Source: Anaerolineaceae bacterium
GTDB taxonomy: Bacteria; Chloroflexota; Anaerolineae; Anaerolineales; Anaerolineaceae
DNA: 64,000 nucleotides
Assembly (NCBI GenBank): GCA_017417055.1
Contig: JAFPZX010000174.1
Location: 62,001-126,000 of the forward strand
Reading direction: 5' to 3'
The translations under genes and the position numbers were made by a program. Shown one piece after another: positions 1 through 7,933 of this stretch. Under the pieces are notes generated by a model, which ran no database searches, was not told the origin of the DNA, and was given only the letters and a program-made list of their open reading frames with translations. Within the stretch, counting starts at the first letter, position 1, and every line of letters starts with the position of its first letter.

Positions 1-463
1 CGTCGAGTTCTCCCTGATTCTGAATGAACAGCTCCATCAGCGATTTCTGTTCCGATTTTCCATCGGAATGACCGATCAGGGAGGTCTGGTAGGTAATATC
101 CGTCCTGACCAGGCGGTAAACCGGGTTGGAGATGCGGCGGACTTTGTCGGTCAGCAGCAGGTTGACACACTCATGCAGCGGGGCGAGGAAACGCTCCGAG
201 ATTTTTTCCGCCAAAAGCATCTGCGCTTCAGTCATCACCGGAACCGGATCCAAAAGTTCCTGGATTGGGTACACTTTTTTCACTTCCGGTCTTGCCCCGA
301 CAGCCCAAACCAAAGCCTGATGCACCCCGCGGTTGAAAGGAACTACAACCATCTGCCCGCGCCGTATTTTTCCGGTAAGCTCCGCGGGAACTGAATAGTC
401 AAAAAGCCCGGTCTTCGCCGGGGTATTAAGGAGTACACGGATATATTCACCAGTCTGCGTCAT
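1..463 (-). CDS. priA: Primosomal protein N' (PriA), N-terminal part, cut by the window edge
   Basis: Translated from the ATG at 463 the protein begins MTQTGEYIRVLLNTPAKTG and continues with FDYSVPAELTGKIRRGQMVV and VPFNRG. This is the pattern of the PriA 3'-DNA-end-binding domain: a short beta strand, FDYxVP, then a GxxVxVPFgrR turn. PriA is the helicase that reloads the replisome at stalled forks. Only the first 154 codons are inside the window, so the helicase motifs and zinc-binding region cannot be checked. The frame is open to the left edge. There is no Shine-Dalgarno sequence; a TATAAT lies 7 nt upstream of the ATG, so the message may be leaderless. An in-frame GTG at 469 is a less likely start. 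Confidence 0.85.
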   Translation of the reverse strand, partial: MTQTGEYIRVLLNTPAKTGLFDYSVPAELTGKIRRGQMVVVPFNRGVHQALVWAVGARPEVKKVYPIQELLDPVPVMTEAQMLLAEKISERFLAPLHECVNLLLTDKVRRISNPVYRLVRTDITYQTSLIGHSDGKSEQKSLMELFIQNQGELD

Positions 464-476
464 GAGCACAATTATA
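464..476 (-). promoter_or_regulatory. -10 element of priA, leaderless configuration
   Basis: On the minus strand TATAAT (471-476) is followed by 7 nt and then the priA ATG (463-461). A transcript starting at the usual distance from the -10 would begin at or next to the A of the start codon. No clear -35 is seen. Confidence 0.5.
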
Positions 477-539
477 AAATGGTTTTTCGTTTTATTTCAT
501 ACCGAATGAAAAATTACGATTCACGAATCCATCAATATT

Positions 540-613
540 GCTGTGACACATCACGGAGTGCAGTCTTTTTGTGTCGGCTGCGCGACACAAAAAGGCAGAC
601 CTCGAGTGCTCTT
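540..613 (+). repeat. Family A palindromic repeat, copy 1
   Basis: Core hairpin TTTTTGTGTCG / CGACACAAAAA between flanks GTGCAGTC and GGCAGACC, with a 3' GTGCTC. Other copies lie at about 2500, 44674 (inverted) and 52861. It sits between the priA promoter and the phosphodiesterase gene. Confidence 0.7.
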
Positions 614-690
614 TGAATAATAATGGTGTCACCGCTCATATTCTCTGGGGGAAACACATGGTAGAATACCAAAAAACACAGGAGATCACA

Positions 691-1386
691 ATGAAAAACA
701 TTACCATCACCGCTCATTCCGGGTGTGAAGGAACTCCCGACAATTCCATGGAATCCATATGGAAAGGGATCGAACTTGGCGCCGATTTTGTTGAAATCGA
801 TATCCGCATGGACCAGCACGGACGCATGTGGCTGACCCATGATGAACCGGAAAACTTCATGGCTCTGGTGCCATTGGAAACAGCCCTGCGAACCATCAAA
901 GAGAGCGGAATCGGTGTCAATTGTGATCTTAAGGAAGAAAGCCTGTTGTACCCCGTGCTGGAAGCGGCTGAAGCCATCGGGATTTCCCGGGAAAAGTTGG
1001 TGTTTTCCGGTTCGGTAAATGTAGGGCTGCTCAAAAAGGATCCGGACATTATCAAACGGGCACGGATCTTCTTGAACATCGAGCAGATTTTTCCGTTTCT
1101 TTCCGATGACATGCCGCAGAGCAAAGAAGAAGCCGCGCTATTTTTTGATGCGCACATCGATGAAATCGCCGCGCTGGTCCGGGAATTGGGCGTGGAGTGC
1201 ATTAACCCTTCATTCCGCCTGATGCCGCATGAACGGATCGAAGCCTGTCACTCCCGCGGGATCGGATTATCCCTGTGGACCGTCAACGAAGAAGCGGATC
1301 AGGACCGGCTGCTTAGGGAAGACCTGGTGAACATTACAACCCGAAATCCGGGGAGCGCACTGCGCCTCCGCGCGGAGAGAAACTGA
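691..1386 (+). CDS. Glycerophosphodiester phosphodiesterase family protein
   Basis: 231 aa. The GDPD TIM-barrel signature is visible: AHSGCEGTPDNS near residues 8-19 corresponds to the HRGxxxxxPENT region, EIDIRMDQHGRMWLTHDE near residues 37-54 carries the metal-binding ExD and the catalytic HD pair, and NCDLKEE and LWTVN follow in the usual order. These enzymes hydrolyse glycerophosphodiesters to glycerol-3-phosphate and an alcohol. The start at 691 is chosen because GGAG lies 7 nt upstream; longer in-frame versions from 571 run through a palindromic repeat and are rejected. HRG has become HSG, but the first histidine is kept. There is no signal peptide, so it is probably cytoplasmic. The stop codon falls in a family B repeat. 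Confidence 0.88.
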   Translation: MKNITITAHSGCEGTPDNSMESIWKGIELGADFVEIDIRMDQHGRMWLTHDEPENFMALVPLETALRTIKESGIGVNCDLKEESLLYPVLEAAEAIGISREKLVFSGSVNVGLLKKDPDIIKRARIFLNIEQIFPFLSDDMPQSKEEAALFFDAHIDEIAALVRELGVECINPSFRLMPHERIEACHSRGIGLSLWTVNEEADQDRLLREDLVNITTRNPGSALRLRAERN

Positions 1387-1464
1387 TAAATTCAGTTTCG
1401 GGGACAGTTTTGCGTGAAGAGCAGAACTGTCCTCTCGCTTTCATGGGAATTAAACAGTGTTTCC
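1381..1464 (+). repeat. Family B palindromic repeat, copy 1, overlapping the GDPD stop
   Basis: The element runs from AACTGATAAATTC to GAATTAAACAGTGTTTCC, with an internal hairpin GGGGACAGTTTTGC / GCAGAACTGTCCTC. The TGA stop of the phosphodiesterase (1384-1386) is part of its terminal repeat. Related copies lie at 4797-4893 and 51123-51218. Confidence 0.7.
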
Positions 1465-1488
1465 ACAGGTCACTTTGACTCAACAGGG
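1464..1488. repeat. Family C half-copy at the end of the DeoR gene
   Basis: CACAGGTCACTTTGACTCAA matches one arm of the family C palindrome (full copies at 13288, 23459 and 28374). The DeoR-family stop codon, TCA on the plus strand at 1480-1482, lies inside it. Confidence 0.6.
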
Positions 1489-2250
1489 CACCTGAACCAC
1501 TTCCACCCCGGCCTGTCTGAGGGCAGCGACTGCTTCTTTCGGCGCACACATCCCGGTGATAACCAAGTCCAGATCCTTCATTGAGCCGACCTTATACAGC
1601 GTCGGAATGGAAAACTTCGTATGATCGATCACCGCGTAGACCTTATCAGACTTTTCGATCATAATGGTTTTCAGCGCTGCCATGTCCACATTGAAATCAC
1701 CGATCCCATTCTCAAACCCATCCGCGGTTAGGATCGCAGCATCAATACGGGAAAAATTCTTCAGAAATTCATTCGCCAAAAAGCCGGTTGTGATCCGGTC
1801 ATCTTTTTTTACAGAACCGCCGATCAGATATATCTTGTGATCGGTGCTCCGGCTCAGCTCCGCTGTAATGTGAATATCATTGGTGATAATGCTCAGATTC
1901 TTCCGCTGGTTGAGCAGCCGAGCGACTTCCAGTACGGTTGTCCCCGAATCCAAAGCGATCGTCATACCATCATGAATATAGTTGAGCATTTGCTTCGCCA
2001 TGTTCACTTTTTCCAGATTATTCATGACGATACGCGTGTTCCATGGTTTGATGGGGTTCGGCGCGGATGAATTATCCATCAGTACAGCCCCGCCATAGAC
2101 ACGTTTAATCACACCCTCTTTTTCAAGAGAAGCAAGATCCCTGCGGACGGTTTCAATAGATACAGCAAACATATCGCAAATCTCAAGACAGCTGATCTGC
2201 TTGCGGTCAATAAGTAACTGTTTGATTTTTTCCTGACGGTCGTATTTCAT
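1480..2250 (-). CDS. DeoR/GlpR-family transcriptional regulator
   Basis: 256 aa. Residues 1-57 form the typical DeoR winged helix (YDRQEKIKQLL, SIETVRRDL, LEKEGVIKRVYGGAV). Residues from about 75 form the DeoRC sensor domain with the sugar-phosphate-isomerase-like signature ALDSGTTVLEVARLL and ITNDIHIT. Family members usually repress sugar or polyol catabolic operons and are relieved by a phosphorylated sugar. The start at 2250 is chosen over 2289 because AAGGAAG precedes it and it matches the family's usual beginning. It is divergent from the type I phosphodiesterase gene and convergent with the GDPD gene. A role in controlling these phosphodiester genes is inference only. The stop lies in a family C repeat. 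Confidence 0.9.
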   Translation of the reverse strand: MKYDRQEKIKQLLIDRKQISCLEICDMFAVSIETVRRDLASLEKEGVIKRVYGGAVLMDNSSAPNPIKPWNTRIVMNNLEKVNMAKQMLNYIHDGMTIALDSGTTVLEVARLLNQRKNLSIITNDIHITAELSRSTDHKIYLIGGSVKKDDRITTGFLANEFLKNFSRIDAAILTADGFENGIGDFNVDMAALKTIMIEKSDKVYAVIDHTKFSIPTLYKVGSMKDLDLVITGMCAPKEAVAALRQAGVEVVQVPC

Positions 2251-2288
2251 AACAGCTTCCTTAAAATATTCAATTATATAAACTACCA

Positions 2289-2369
2289 AAAATCAGCACA
2301 ACCGGTAACATGCCTGCAGCCTCCGACAAACGGATCCGCGGGCATGTTACCCGTGCTGCGCCTGATTTT
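2289..2369. repeat. Large nested inverted repeat upstream of the DeoR gene
   Basis: Nested arms: AAAATCAG (2289-2296) with CTGATTTT (2362-2369), then GGTAACATGCC (2304-2314) with GGCATGTTACC (2341-2351). GCAC/GTGC between the arms also pair. It begins 39 bp before the DeoR start, so it would fold in that gene's leader or serve as an operator. Confidence 0.6.
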
Positions 2370-2499
2370 CTGAATAGAAAAATATGATGAACAAAACTGT
2401 ATCTTATTTTACCAAATTATTGGAAATTAGCATATAAATTGACAATTTCCATTTTTACGTGGGACAAATGTCGTGTTACAATTCATGCGTTCGCCAAAA

Positions 2500-2582
2500 T
2501 TGCTGTGCCGCATCACAAAGTGCAGTCCTGCTGTGCCGGCTTCGCGGCAGCATCAGGGCAGACCTTATGTGCTCCGTGAACA
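2500..2582 (+). repeat. Family A palindromic repeat, copy 2
   Basis: Aligns with copy 1 over about 75 bp (TTGCTGTG, CATCAC, AGTGCAGTC, CGGCT, AGGCAGACCT, GTGCTC). The stem differs on both sides (CTGCTGTGCCG against CGGCAGCATCAG), so the palindrome is kept while the bases change. Confidence 0.65.
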
Positions 2583-2682
2583 GGAACGCGTAACAGATTA
2601 AAGGCCGAATTCATCTGTTTTCCCAGGTTTTTTGATAAGATAGGTTACGCAGTAATTATATGGAAACACCACGGCAGATATT

Positions 2683-3480
2683 ATGACTCAAAATAAAGTT
2701 TTATTGATCCTTGTTGACGGCATGCGCCCGGACAGTATCCCTCTTTGCGGGAATCACCCCTTTCAGAATTACTTTGAAACATGTGCTTATACCTATACCG
2801 CACAGACGACCTATCCGCCGGTAACACTTCCTGCTCATATGTCATTATTCCACAGCGTAAAAACGGAACGTCACGGCGTATGGACAAATACCTTCGTTCC
2901 GCAAAATCACCCGATCACCGGCTTGGTCGAGACACTCGATGCTGCGAAAAAAAGAAGCGCGGTATTTTACAGCTGGCAGCCGCTGCAGGATATGTGGACC
3001 GGCGCCAACAGCGTTTCCTTCTCCTGGATGATGAACCTGCACAATTACCGGAAGACAATGAACGTAGACATCGCCGAAACCGAAGCCTGTAAAGCGCACA
3101 TCACTGCATACGCACCTGATTTTGTGTGGCTTTATCTGGGTATGGTGGATGAATTCGGCCATGATTTCGGATGGATGTCACCGGAATATCTTGAATCTGT
3201 CAGAATCGCCGCGGATTGCTGCATGGATATGGTAAACTATTTACCGCTCGAATACAGTGTGATCATCACCGCCGACCATGGCGGACATGAACGCAACCAC
3301 GGAGACAATGTTCCCGAAGACATGACGATTCCGCTCAGCTGCCACGGATCGATGTTTGAATCGGGAAAAGTCCTGAAGGATGTAAACATCATTGACATCG
3401 CACCGACCATCACGGATATTCTTGGCATTGCACCGGATCCTGATTGGGAAGGCCGCAGTCTGGCCGGACGCCGATTTTAG
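2683..3480 (+). CDS. Type I phosphodiesterase / nucleotide pyrophosphatase family protein
   Basis: 265 aa, an alkaline-phosphatase-superfamily fold. LVDGMRPD (residues 8-15) gives the first metal-binding Asp. TTYPPVTLPAHMS (about 41-53) holds the nucleophilic Thr and the following conserved patch. GMVDEFGHD (about 155-163) and TADHGGH (about 200-206) give the remaining Asp and His metal ligands. Such enzymes cleave phosphodiester or pyrophosphate bonds; the substrate cannot be told from sequence. It is shorter than ENPP enzymes and has no signal peptide, so it is probably cytoplasmic. It is divergent from the DeoR-family gene across a 432-bp gap. The stop codon TAG runs directly into a GGGGACGG palindromic repeat. 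Confidence 0.88.
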   Translation: MTQNKVLLILVDGMRPDSIPLCGNHPFQNYFETCAYTYTAQTTYPPVTLPAHMSLFHSVKTERHGVWTNTFVPQNHPITGLVETLDAAKKRSAVFYSWQPLQDMWTGANSVSFSWMMNLHNYRKTMNVDIAETEACKAHITAYAPDFVWLYLGMVDEFGHDFGWMSPEYLESVRIAADCCMDMVNYLPLEYSVIITADHGGHERNHGDNVPEDMTIPLSCHGSMFESGKVLKDVNIIDIAPTITDILGIAPDPDWEGRSLAGRRF

Positions 3481-3510
3481 GGGACGGTTACTTCGGAACT
3501 GTCACCTGTT
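3478..3510 (+). repeat. Family D-like palindromic repeat at the phosphodiesterase stop
   Basis: GGGGACGGTTACTTCGGAAC followed by TGTCACC forms a hairpin that begins at the TAG stop codon. It resembles the element near 27117-27147 (GGGACGGTTCCGGAGTAACC). I recognise nothing else between it and the next gene at 3770. Confidence 0.5.
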
Positions 3511-3769
3511 TTTCCGGTTGAACACCGGGAACACTTATTCTGCAAATGTCCTGCTGTAATTTCTGATATCAGGAATCACACGAAAATTAAAACATATAAC
3601 TACAACATCACAGGATACGAAATAATGGACACAAATGAGTATCTATTCATATCAACACACACAAGAACAACTGTTATGCTGTCGGACAGCCTAAACAGCA
3701 GGGCTGCAGGCTCCTGGCAATGCGGGGTTTTGGACCGGTACTCAAATGTTTCCAATCAAGCGGGGCAAA

Positions 3770-4603
3770 ATGTCTGTCACTAATCAAAAATCAGGCCCTT
3801 TTTATATCTTTTTATCGGCACTCCTGTGGAGCCTGAGCGGTATCTTCACCAAAAGCGTGGCATGGAACGGCATCTGTCTCGCGGCACTTCGCGGGGTGAT
3901 CGCTTTTATCGGCGCCGGATGTCTGCTTGGCTGGAGGAAGATCCAGCTCAACCGGGTCAAAGTTCTCTGCGCTGTCTGTTACTTTGTCCAGGGCGTGCTT
4001 TTTATGTGCGCGAATAAATACACTACCGCGGGAAACGCGACCGTGCTGCAGAACATGTCCCCGCTTTATATCATCCTGCTGAACGCGGTCATTAACAAAA
4101 GGTCCCCGAAAAAAACGGAACTTCTGGTTTGCACACTGCTCTTTATTGGCGTAGGGCTGGCCTTTGCCGGAAACCTGGGCGGCGGCGCGGCGCTCGGCAA
4201 CATTTTAGCCATGCTCTCCGCACTGTTTTATGCCGGGGTATATTTTTACAGCAAACAGGATGGAGCCGAACCGCTCGAATCTCTGTTTATCGGCAATGCC
4301 TTATACCTGCTGCTGGTGCCCTTTATGATCACGGATCAAACCGTTCTGCACACTTCTCTCGGTGACTGGCTGTTCCTGATCCTTTTTGCTTTTCTCACCT
4401 GCTTCGGTGCCTGGTATTGTTTTTCCATCGGCATCCGAAAGACAGACGCACTTCAGGCGGGGTTCATCGCCCTCGCCGAACCGGTATTGGCCCCGGTCTG
4501 GACTTTCCTCTTTCTGGGTGAACGGATCTCGCTGCTCTCATTGGCAGGCTTTGTCATCGTGATCACAACCCTGCTCTTTTACAACCTGCACAAACACTCG
4601 TAA
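3770..4603 (+). CDS. EamA/DMT-superfamily transporter
   Basis: 277 aa with about ten hydrophobic segments arranged as two EamA repeats. Repeat 1 includes LLWSLSGIFTKSVAW and the loop KYTTAGNATVLQNMSPLYI. Repeat 2 includes TDALQAGFIALAEPVLAPVW and FLFLGERISLLSLAGFVIV. These are the hallmark sequences of drug/metabolite exporters that move amino acids, nucleosides or small metabolites across the inner membrane; the substrate is unknown. The start at 3770 is preferred for length and a weak GGGG upstream, but an in-frame ATG at 3746 is possible. It stands alone, followed by a 299-bp gap holding a family B repeat. Confidence 0.88.
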   Translation: MSVTNQKSGPFYIFLSALLWSLSGIFTKSVAWNGICLAALRGVIAFIGAGCLLGWRKIQLNRVKVLCAVCYFVQGVLFMCANKYTTAGNATVLQNMSPLYIILLNAVINKRSPKKTELLVCTLLFIGVGLAFAGNLGGGAALGNILAMLSALFYAGVYFYSKQDGAEPLESLFIGNALYLLLVPFMITDQTVLHTSLGDWLFLILFAFLTCFGAWYCFSIGIRKTDALQAGFIALAEPVLAPVWTFLFLGERISLLSLAGFVIVITTLLFYNLHKHS

Positions 4604-4796
4604 TACCTGTCATAACTGTTGCAATTGCAGAAATTTTTTCAGTAAAAATGACAGAAACCAGGGAAACGTATAATATTTTCCATTGAACCCAATATTTTTT
4701 TCCGCAAACTTGATACCGTAACGAATATCAGAAAAGCTGTGGCAGAAAAACACATTAATAAAATAGGGAAAGCACCCACACTGAAAAAAAAAACTT

Positions 4797-4893
4797 AAGG
4801 AAACGCTGATTGATTTCCGAGAGGACGGGATGACAGTTCTGCGCATTGGGCAAAACCGTCCTCGACCCTCAATTACTCAGTGCTTTTCCTAAA
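4797..4893 (-). repeat. Family B palindromic repeat, copy 2 (inverted)
   Basis: Ends AAGGAAACGCTGATTGAT and ATTACTCAGTGCTTTTCCT form terminal inverted repeats around the hairpin GAGGACGGTTTTGC / GCAGAACTGTC (read on the minus strand). It lies between two convergent genes, 10 bp past the CotH stop. Confidence 0.7.
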
Positions 4894-4902
4894 ATATGAA
4901 GA

Positions 4903-6537
4903 TTATTTTCCGAGCCGCTCGACAAACTGATCCAGCGCGTGGAGGCGGGAATGTACATAATCAGTGAAAACCGAAAGCTTCAGCGCCGGGTCTTCGCAGG
5001 TCGAATCCGGCCATCGGTCCAGATCACGGCGATAAGCACCGGAGTCAAAAACCTGTCTTTCATAAGCATCAATCTGCCGGTCAAGGGATTCCTCCGACCA
5101 CACCGTCCGCCGCAGCTCGGCATAACGGGATTTGATTGCTTCCGCCCGGTCAGGCAGCAGAAAGTTCGCAGGATTCCGCAGCATGACGTAACTGTTATCT
5201 TCCGGAGAGAGCAGATAAGAAACCGTGAAATTCTTTTCTTCCTCGACCCAGTAATTTCCCCAGGTCATGTCGAGATCCCAGGGCGTATACAATAACGTTG
5301 AACCGCTGTCCGTCTCCACGATCGTGAGGAACATATTGAAAAAACCGCCTGTCGGCTTCACTATGTCCATCCCCTGGATCAGGTTCACGAACAGCCAGAC
5401 GTCGATCGCATTGATCATCTCCGCATGAAGAAGCAGCTCATCAGATACGGAATCAGGTGCGCCGCTGCGGATCCATTGGTCATAAGCCGCCAGCAATTCC
5501 CGGGCAGCAGTTTCATTGGCTGCGGCATCCTTTCCCCGAACCTCAAAATCCCTGACCGGAATGTTTTCATCAAAAGGAGTATCTTCCGGCTCCCAGTAGA
5601 TTTTTTTGAACATGTAAATGTTTTTCACCGAATAGCTGTCAGCCTGCGGCGTCATCTGTTTGGAATCCAGCGGGTAGCCGAGGGCATAGAGTCCCCAATA
5701 CTGTCCGTTGATAAACAATTCAAGGTACCGGTATTCCATCCCGTTTTTGATTTTGAAACGGTTCTCGCCCGCGTTTCCGGTGAACCAGAGATTGGAGGAA
5801 AACACATTGCGGATCCGTTCCTGGTCATTATAGGCACTGTACAACAGCCACTCGCCATCCGTGCGGGAATCCATACCCAAAAGCGGCTGATCAAATTCAC
5901 GGATATGATTTCCGAGGCTGATTTGGTTCAATGTGAGTTTATACCCCTTTTTTGGGTAATACATCGTTGAATTACCCCGCAGATGGATTAGTCCGGACAT
6001 CGTGAGGAGACGCTGACGCACCCCTTCCCGGTTGTCAAACAGCGTCATCACCATGTCCCGGTCTTTGCCCTTTCCCTCAAAGAGCAGGATGTCGCTTTCG
6101 ATATTCATCAGGGGCAGCGTCGTGCAATACAGTTGATATTCCCGATAATGCTTTCCGTCAGAAGCCACCAGCCGAAGGGGATGGTTTTGTCCGATCGACT
6201 CAGGAGAAAGTTCACCCTCACGCAGGATCAATTTCACCCTTTTATTGACGCCCTCATATCGCACAAAGGGATCAAAGGCATCAGGATCATTTTCAACCAG
6301 GGAATAATAAAAAGACGAAGACGTTTCATCGAGGAAAATCGCATATCCATTGAAGGTGATTTTTGTCAGAAAAACATCATCCGTCGGGAGTGCGCTGCCG
6401 AGAAACGCTTCAATCTCCGATTCAGAACGTGAATATGCGGAGAGACGCAGCCGGTCATTCCGAAAAAAAATCAGCCAGCCGGGGATGATAATGCTCAAAA
6501 TGAGCAGGAGTATCCCAAAAATTTTCCGTCTTTCCAT
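4903..6537 (-). CDS. CotH-family protein kinase-like protein, membrane anchored
   Basis: 544 aa. One N-terminal transmembrane segment (IFGILLLILSIIIPGWLIFF) is followed by an extracytoplasmic region. The CotH hallmarks are present: LRGNSTMYYPKKGYKL (about 186-201, the RGxS and KKpy region), ELFINGQYWGLYALGYPLD (about 273-291) and TPWDLDMTWGN (about 418-428), the last holding the DxDxxxG-type metal-binding Asp residues. Characterised CotH proteins are atypical protein kinases acting on surface or spore-coat proteins. Last gene of a four-gene minus-strand operon (permease-GGDEF, VTC, DUF4956, CotH), 12 bp after the DUF4956 stop. An in-frame TTG at 6543 is an alternative start; neither has a good ribosome-binding site. 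Confidence 0.88.
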   Translation of the reverse strand: MERRKIFGILLLILSIIIPGWLIFFRNDRLRLSAYSRSESEIEAFLGSALPTDDVFLTKITFNGYAIFLDETSSSFYYSLVENDPDAFDPFVRYEGVNKRVKLILREGELSPESIGQNHPLRLVASDGKHYREYQLYCTTLPLMNIESDILLFEGKGKDRDMVMTLFDNREGVRQRLLTMSGLIHLRGNSTMYYPKKGYKLTLNQISLGNHIREFDQPLLGMDSRTDGEWLLYSAYNDQERIRNVFSSNLWFTGNAGENRFKIKNGMEYRYLELFINGQYWGLYALGYPLDSKQMTPQADSYSVKNIYMFKKIYWEPEDTPFDENIPVRDFEVRGKDAAANETAARELLAAYDQWIRSGAPDSVSDELLLHAEMINAIDVWLFVNLIQGMDIVKPTGGFFNMFLTIVETDSGSTLLYTPWDLDMTWGNYWVEEEKNFTVSYLLSPEDNSYVMLRNPANFLLPDRAEAIKSRYAELRRTVWSEESLDRQIDAYERQVFDSGAYRRDLDRWPDSTCEDPALKLSVFTDYVHSRLHALDQFVERLGK

Positions 6538-6549
6538 GAGCAAACAGGG

Positions 6550-7221
6550 TCAGAGAATATCCTTTGAATCGTACTCCAGGATGGAGAAGCGTTCGATGTT
6601 CCCCATAGCATTTAACTTGTCTGTCAAAGCCGCAGGATTTTTTAATGTCAGCTCATAAACATAGTCAAAACCGTTTTGTGAACAGCTGCGGCTTTTGACG
6701 CGGCAGCGTTTGGAATTTTCCTTTACCACTTTGGTCAGTTCCTCTTCGATGGAATTTTTGGAGTGGACAACGAGCATTTGTGGATTTCCGCCGATTTTCA
6801 CAAATTCAAGGATCAGCAGGACGATTGTCACCACAACAGAAGTCAGTACGGCAACCTCAAACAAACGGCAGCCGCATACGATCCCGGTATGGATGGACCA
6901 CAACAGGTAGATCATGTCCACGGGATCTTTTACCGCTGTGCGGAAGCGGATGATAGCAAGGGCACCGATCGTCCCAAGGGTAATCACCAGATTGGACTGC
7001 AGGCAAAGGATGATGGTCGCGATAAAAAAGGGCAGCACCGCAATACTGATATTGAAGGAGCGGTTATAAAACGTCCGATGAGAGATCAGTCGATATACGA
7101 CAAATTCATAAGCTGAAAGCAGCAGTACTGCCAGCAGAACCGTCAGGATCACTTCCGTCGGGACCGCCTCACTGCCATAAAATGATAGAAAATTTGCAAA
7201 AATACGGTGAAGCATGCTCAT
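6550..7221 (-). CDS. DUF4956 membrane protein
   Basis: 223 aa. About four transmembrane segments occupy residues 1-125 (VILTVLLAVLLLSAYEFVVY, ISIAVLPFFIATIILCL). They are followed by the diagnostic GTIGALAIIRFRTAVKDPVD (about 82-101) and a soluble C-terminal domain of about 80 residues. This is the DUF4956 pattern, commonly found beside VTC-domain and CotH genes; no biochemical activity is established. The start at 7221 overlaps the VTC stop by 4 bp (ATGA) and has GGAGGAG just upstream, so the two genes are translationally coupled. A longer frame from 7278 lies inside the VTC gene and is rejected. Confidence 0.87.
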   Translation of the reverse strand: MSMLHRIFANFLSFYGSEAVPTEVILTVLLAVLLLSAYEFVVYRLISHRTFYNRSFNISIAVLPFFIATIILCLQSNLVITLGTIGALAIIRFRTAVKDPVDMIYLLWSIHTGIVCGCRLFEVAVLTSVVVTIVLLILEFVKIGGNPQMLVVHSKNSIEEELTKVVKENSKRCRVKSRSCSQNGFDYVYELTLKNPAALTDKLNAMGNIERFSILEYDSKDIL

Positions 7222-7928
7222 CGATAAATCTCCTCCAGTTTTTTCCGTCCGAGGTAATATTTTGAAAACGGCACCCACTGCATCCGAACCGATTCAATGA
7301 TTTTATGCAGCCATCCGGGAAGTATATCATCAAATTTCACTTCAACGATCGTTTCACTTTCCGGAATCAGTGGGAAAACCGGGCTGCCTTCAGGAGTCGG
7401 AAAGCCGTACCCGGCATCAGCCGCCTGAATAGCGGAATCAAAGGTAACACGCACGTTCAAGGCCGGTTCAATCAGCGCAGCCCGCTGATAAGACAAAGAC
7501 AGCTTCGGCCGGAATCCGCGGTTCATGACTGCCAGACAAAACCGGCGCAGCAGATCATTTTCAGCATTCCAATAAACATCCGGCGCATTTCCCGCTATCA
7601 GTTCCATATAAACAGACTGTTCCAGCGGGCAGGAAAGCTTCCGCGTGAGTCCGTAATTTTTTTCTTTCCGTTCCAGGTGCAGCATCGCACGATCCGCGCC
7701 ATAACAGCGCACACGATATTTGGCGCGGGGTTCCGTGCCGGCTTCATTTTCCCGGGCACAGCTATCTGTCAGGTCATCGAAATACAGACTGTGAACCGCG
7801 TAAGAACCGTCCGGACCACTGTGCTCATCAAAATTCAGGGCCGGACGCAGCCGTTCATACAAACTAATCCGGGTCCGTTGATCGCAGCGAAATTTCCATT
7901 CATTCCGAAAACGTTTGTTATACAGCAT
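7218..7928 (-). CDS. VTC-domain (polyphosphate polymerase-type) protein
   Basis: 236 aa, the size of a stand-alone bacterial VTC tunnel domain. Characteristic pieces in order are NEWKFRC, HSLYFDD, KYRVRCYG, HLERKEK, PKLSLSYQRAAL, NVRVTFDSAI, VEVKFDD and KYYLGRKKLE. In yeast Vtc4 the basic residues of this tunnel bind ATP and polyphosphate and the final glutamate coordinates the metal; the matching RxR, ERK, SYQR and VEVKF positions are all present. Activity is therefore plausible, though many bacterial homologues are untested. Its start is 5 bp after the permease-GGDEF stop, and it overlaps DUF4956 by 4 bp. The operon suggests a membrane-linked function together with CotH. Confidence 0.87.
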   Translation of the reverse strand: MLYNKRFRNEWKFRCDQRTRISLYERLRPALNFDEHSGPDGSYAVHSLYFDDLTDSCARENEAGTEPRAKYRVRCYGADRAMLHLERKEKNYGLTRKLSCPLEQSVYMELIAGNAPDVYWNAENDLLRRFCLAVMNRGFRPKLSLSYQRAALIEPALNVRVTFDSAIQAADAGYGFPTPEGSPVFPLIPESETIVEVKFDDILPGWLHKIIESVRMQWVPFSKYYLGRKKLEEIYR

Positions 7929-7933
7929 TTCCG

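Noticed and set aside
571-690. N-terminal extension of the GDPD protein
   Set aside because: It would translate a family A palindrome; a ribosome-binding site marks 691.
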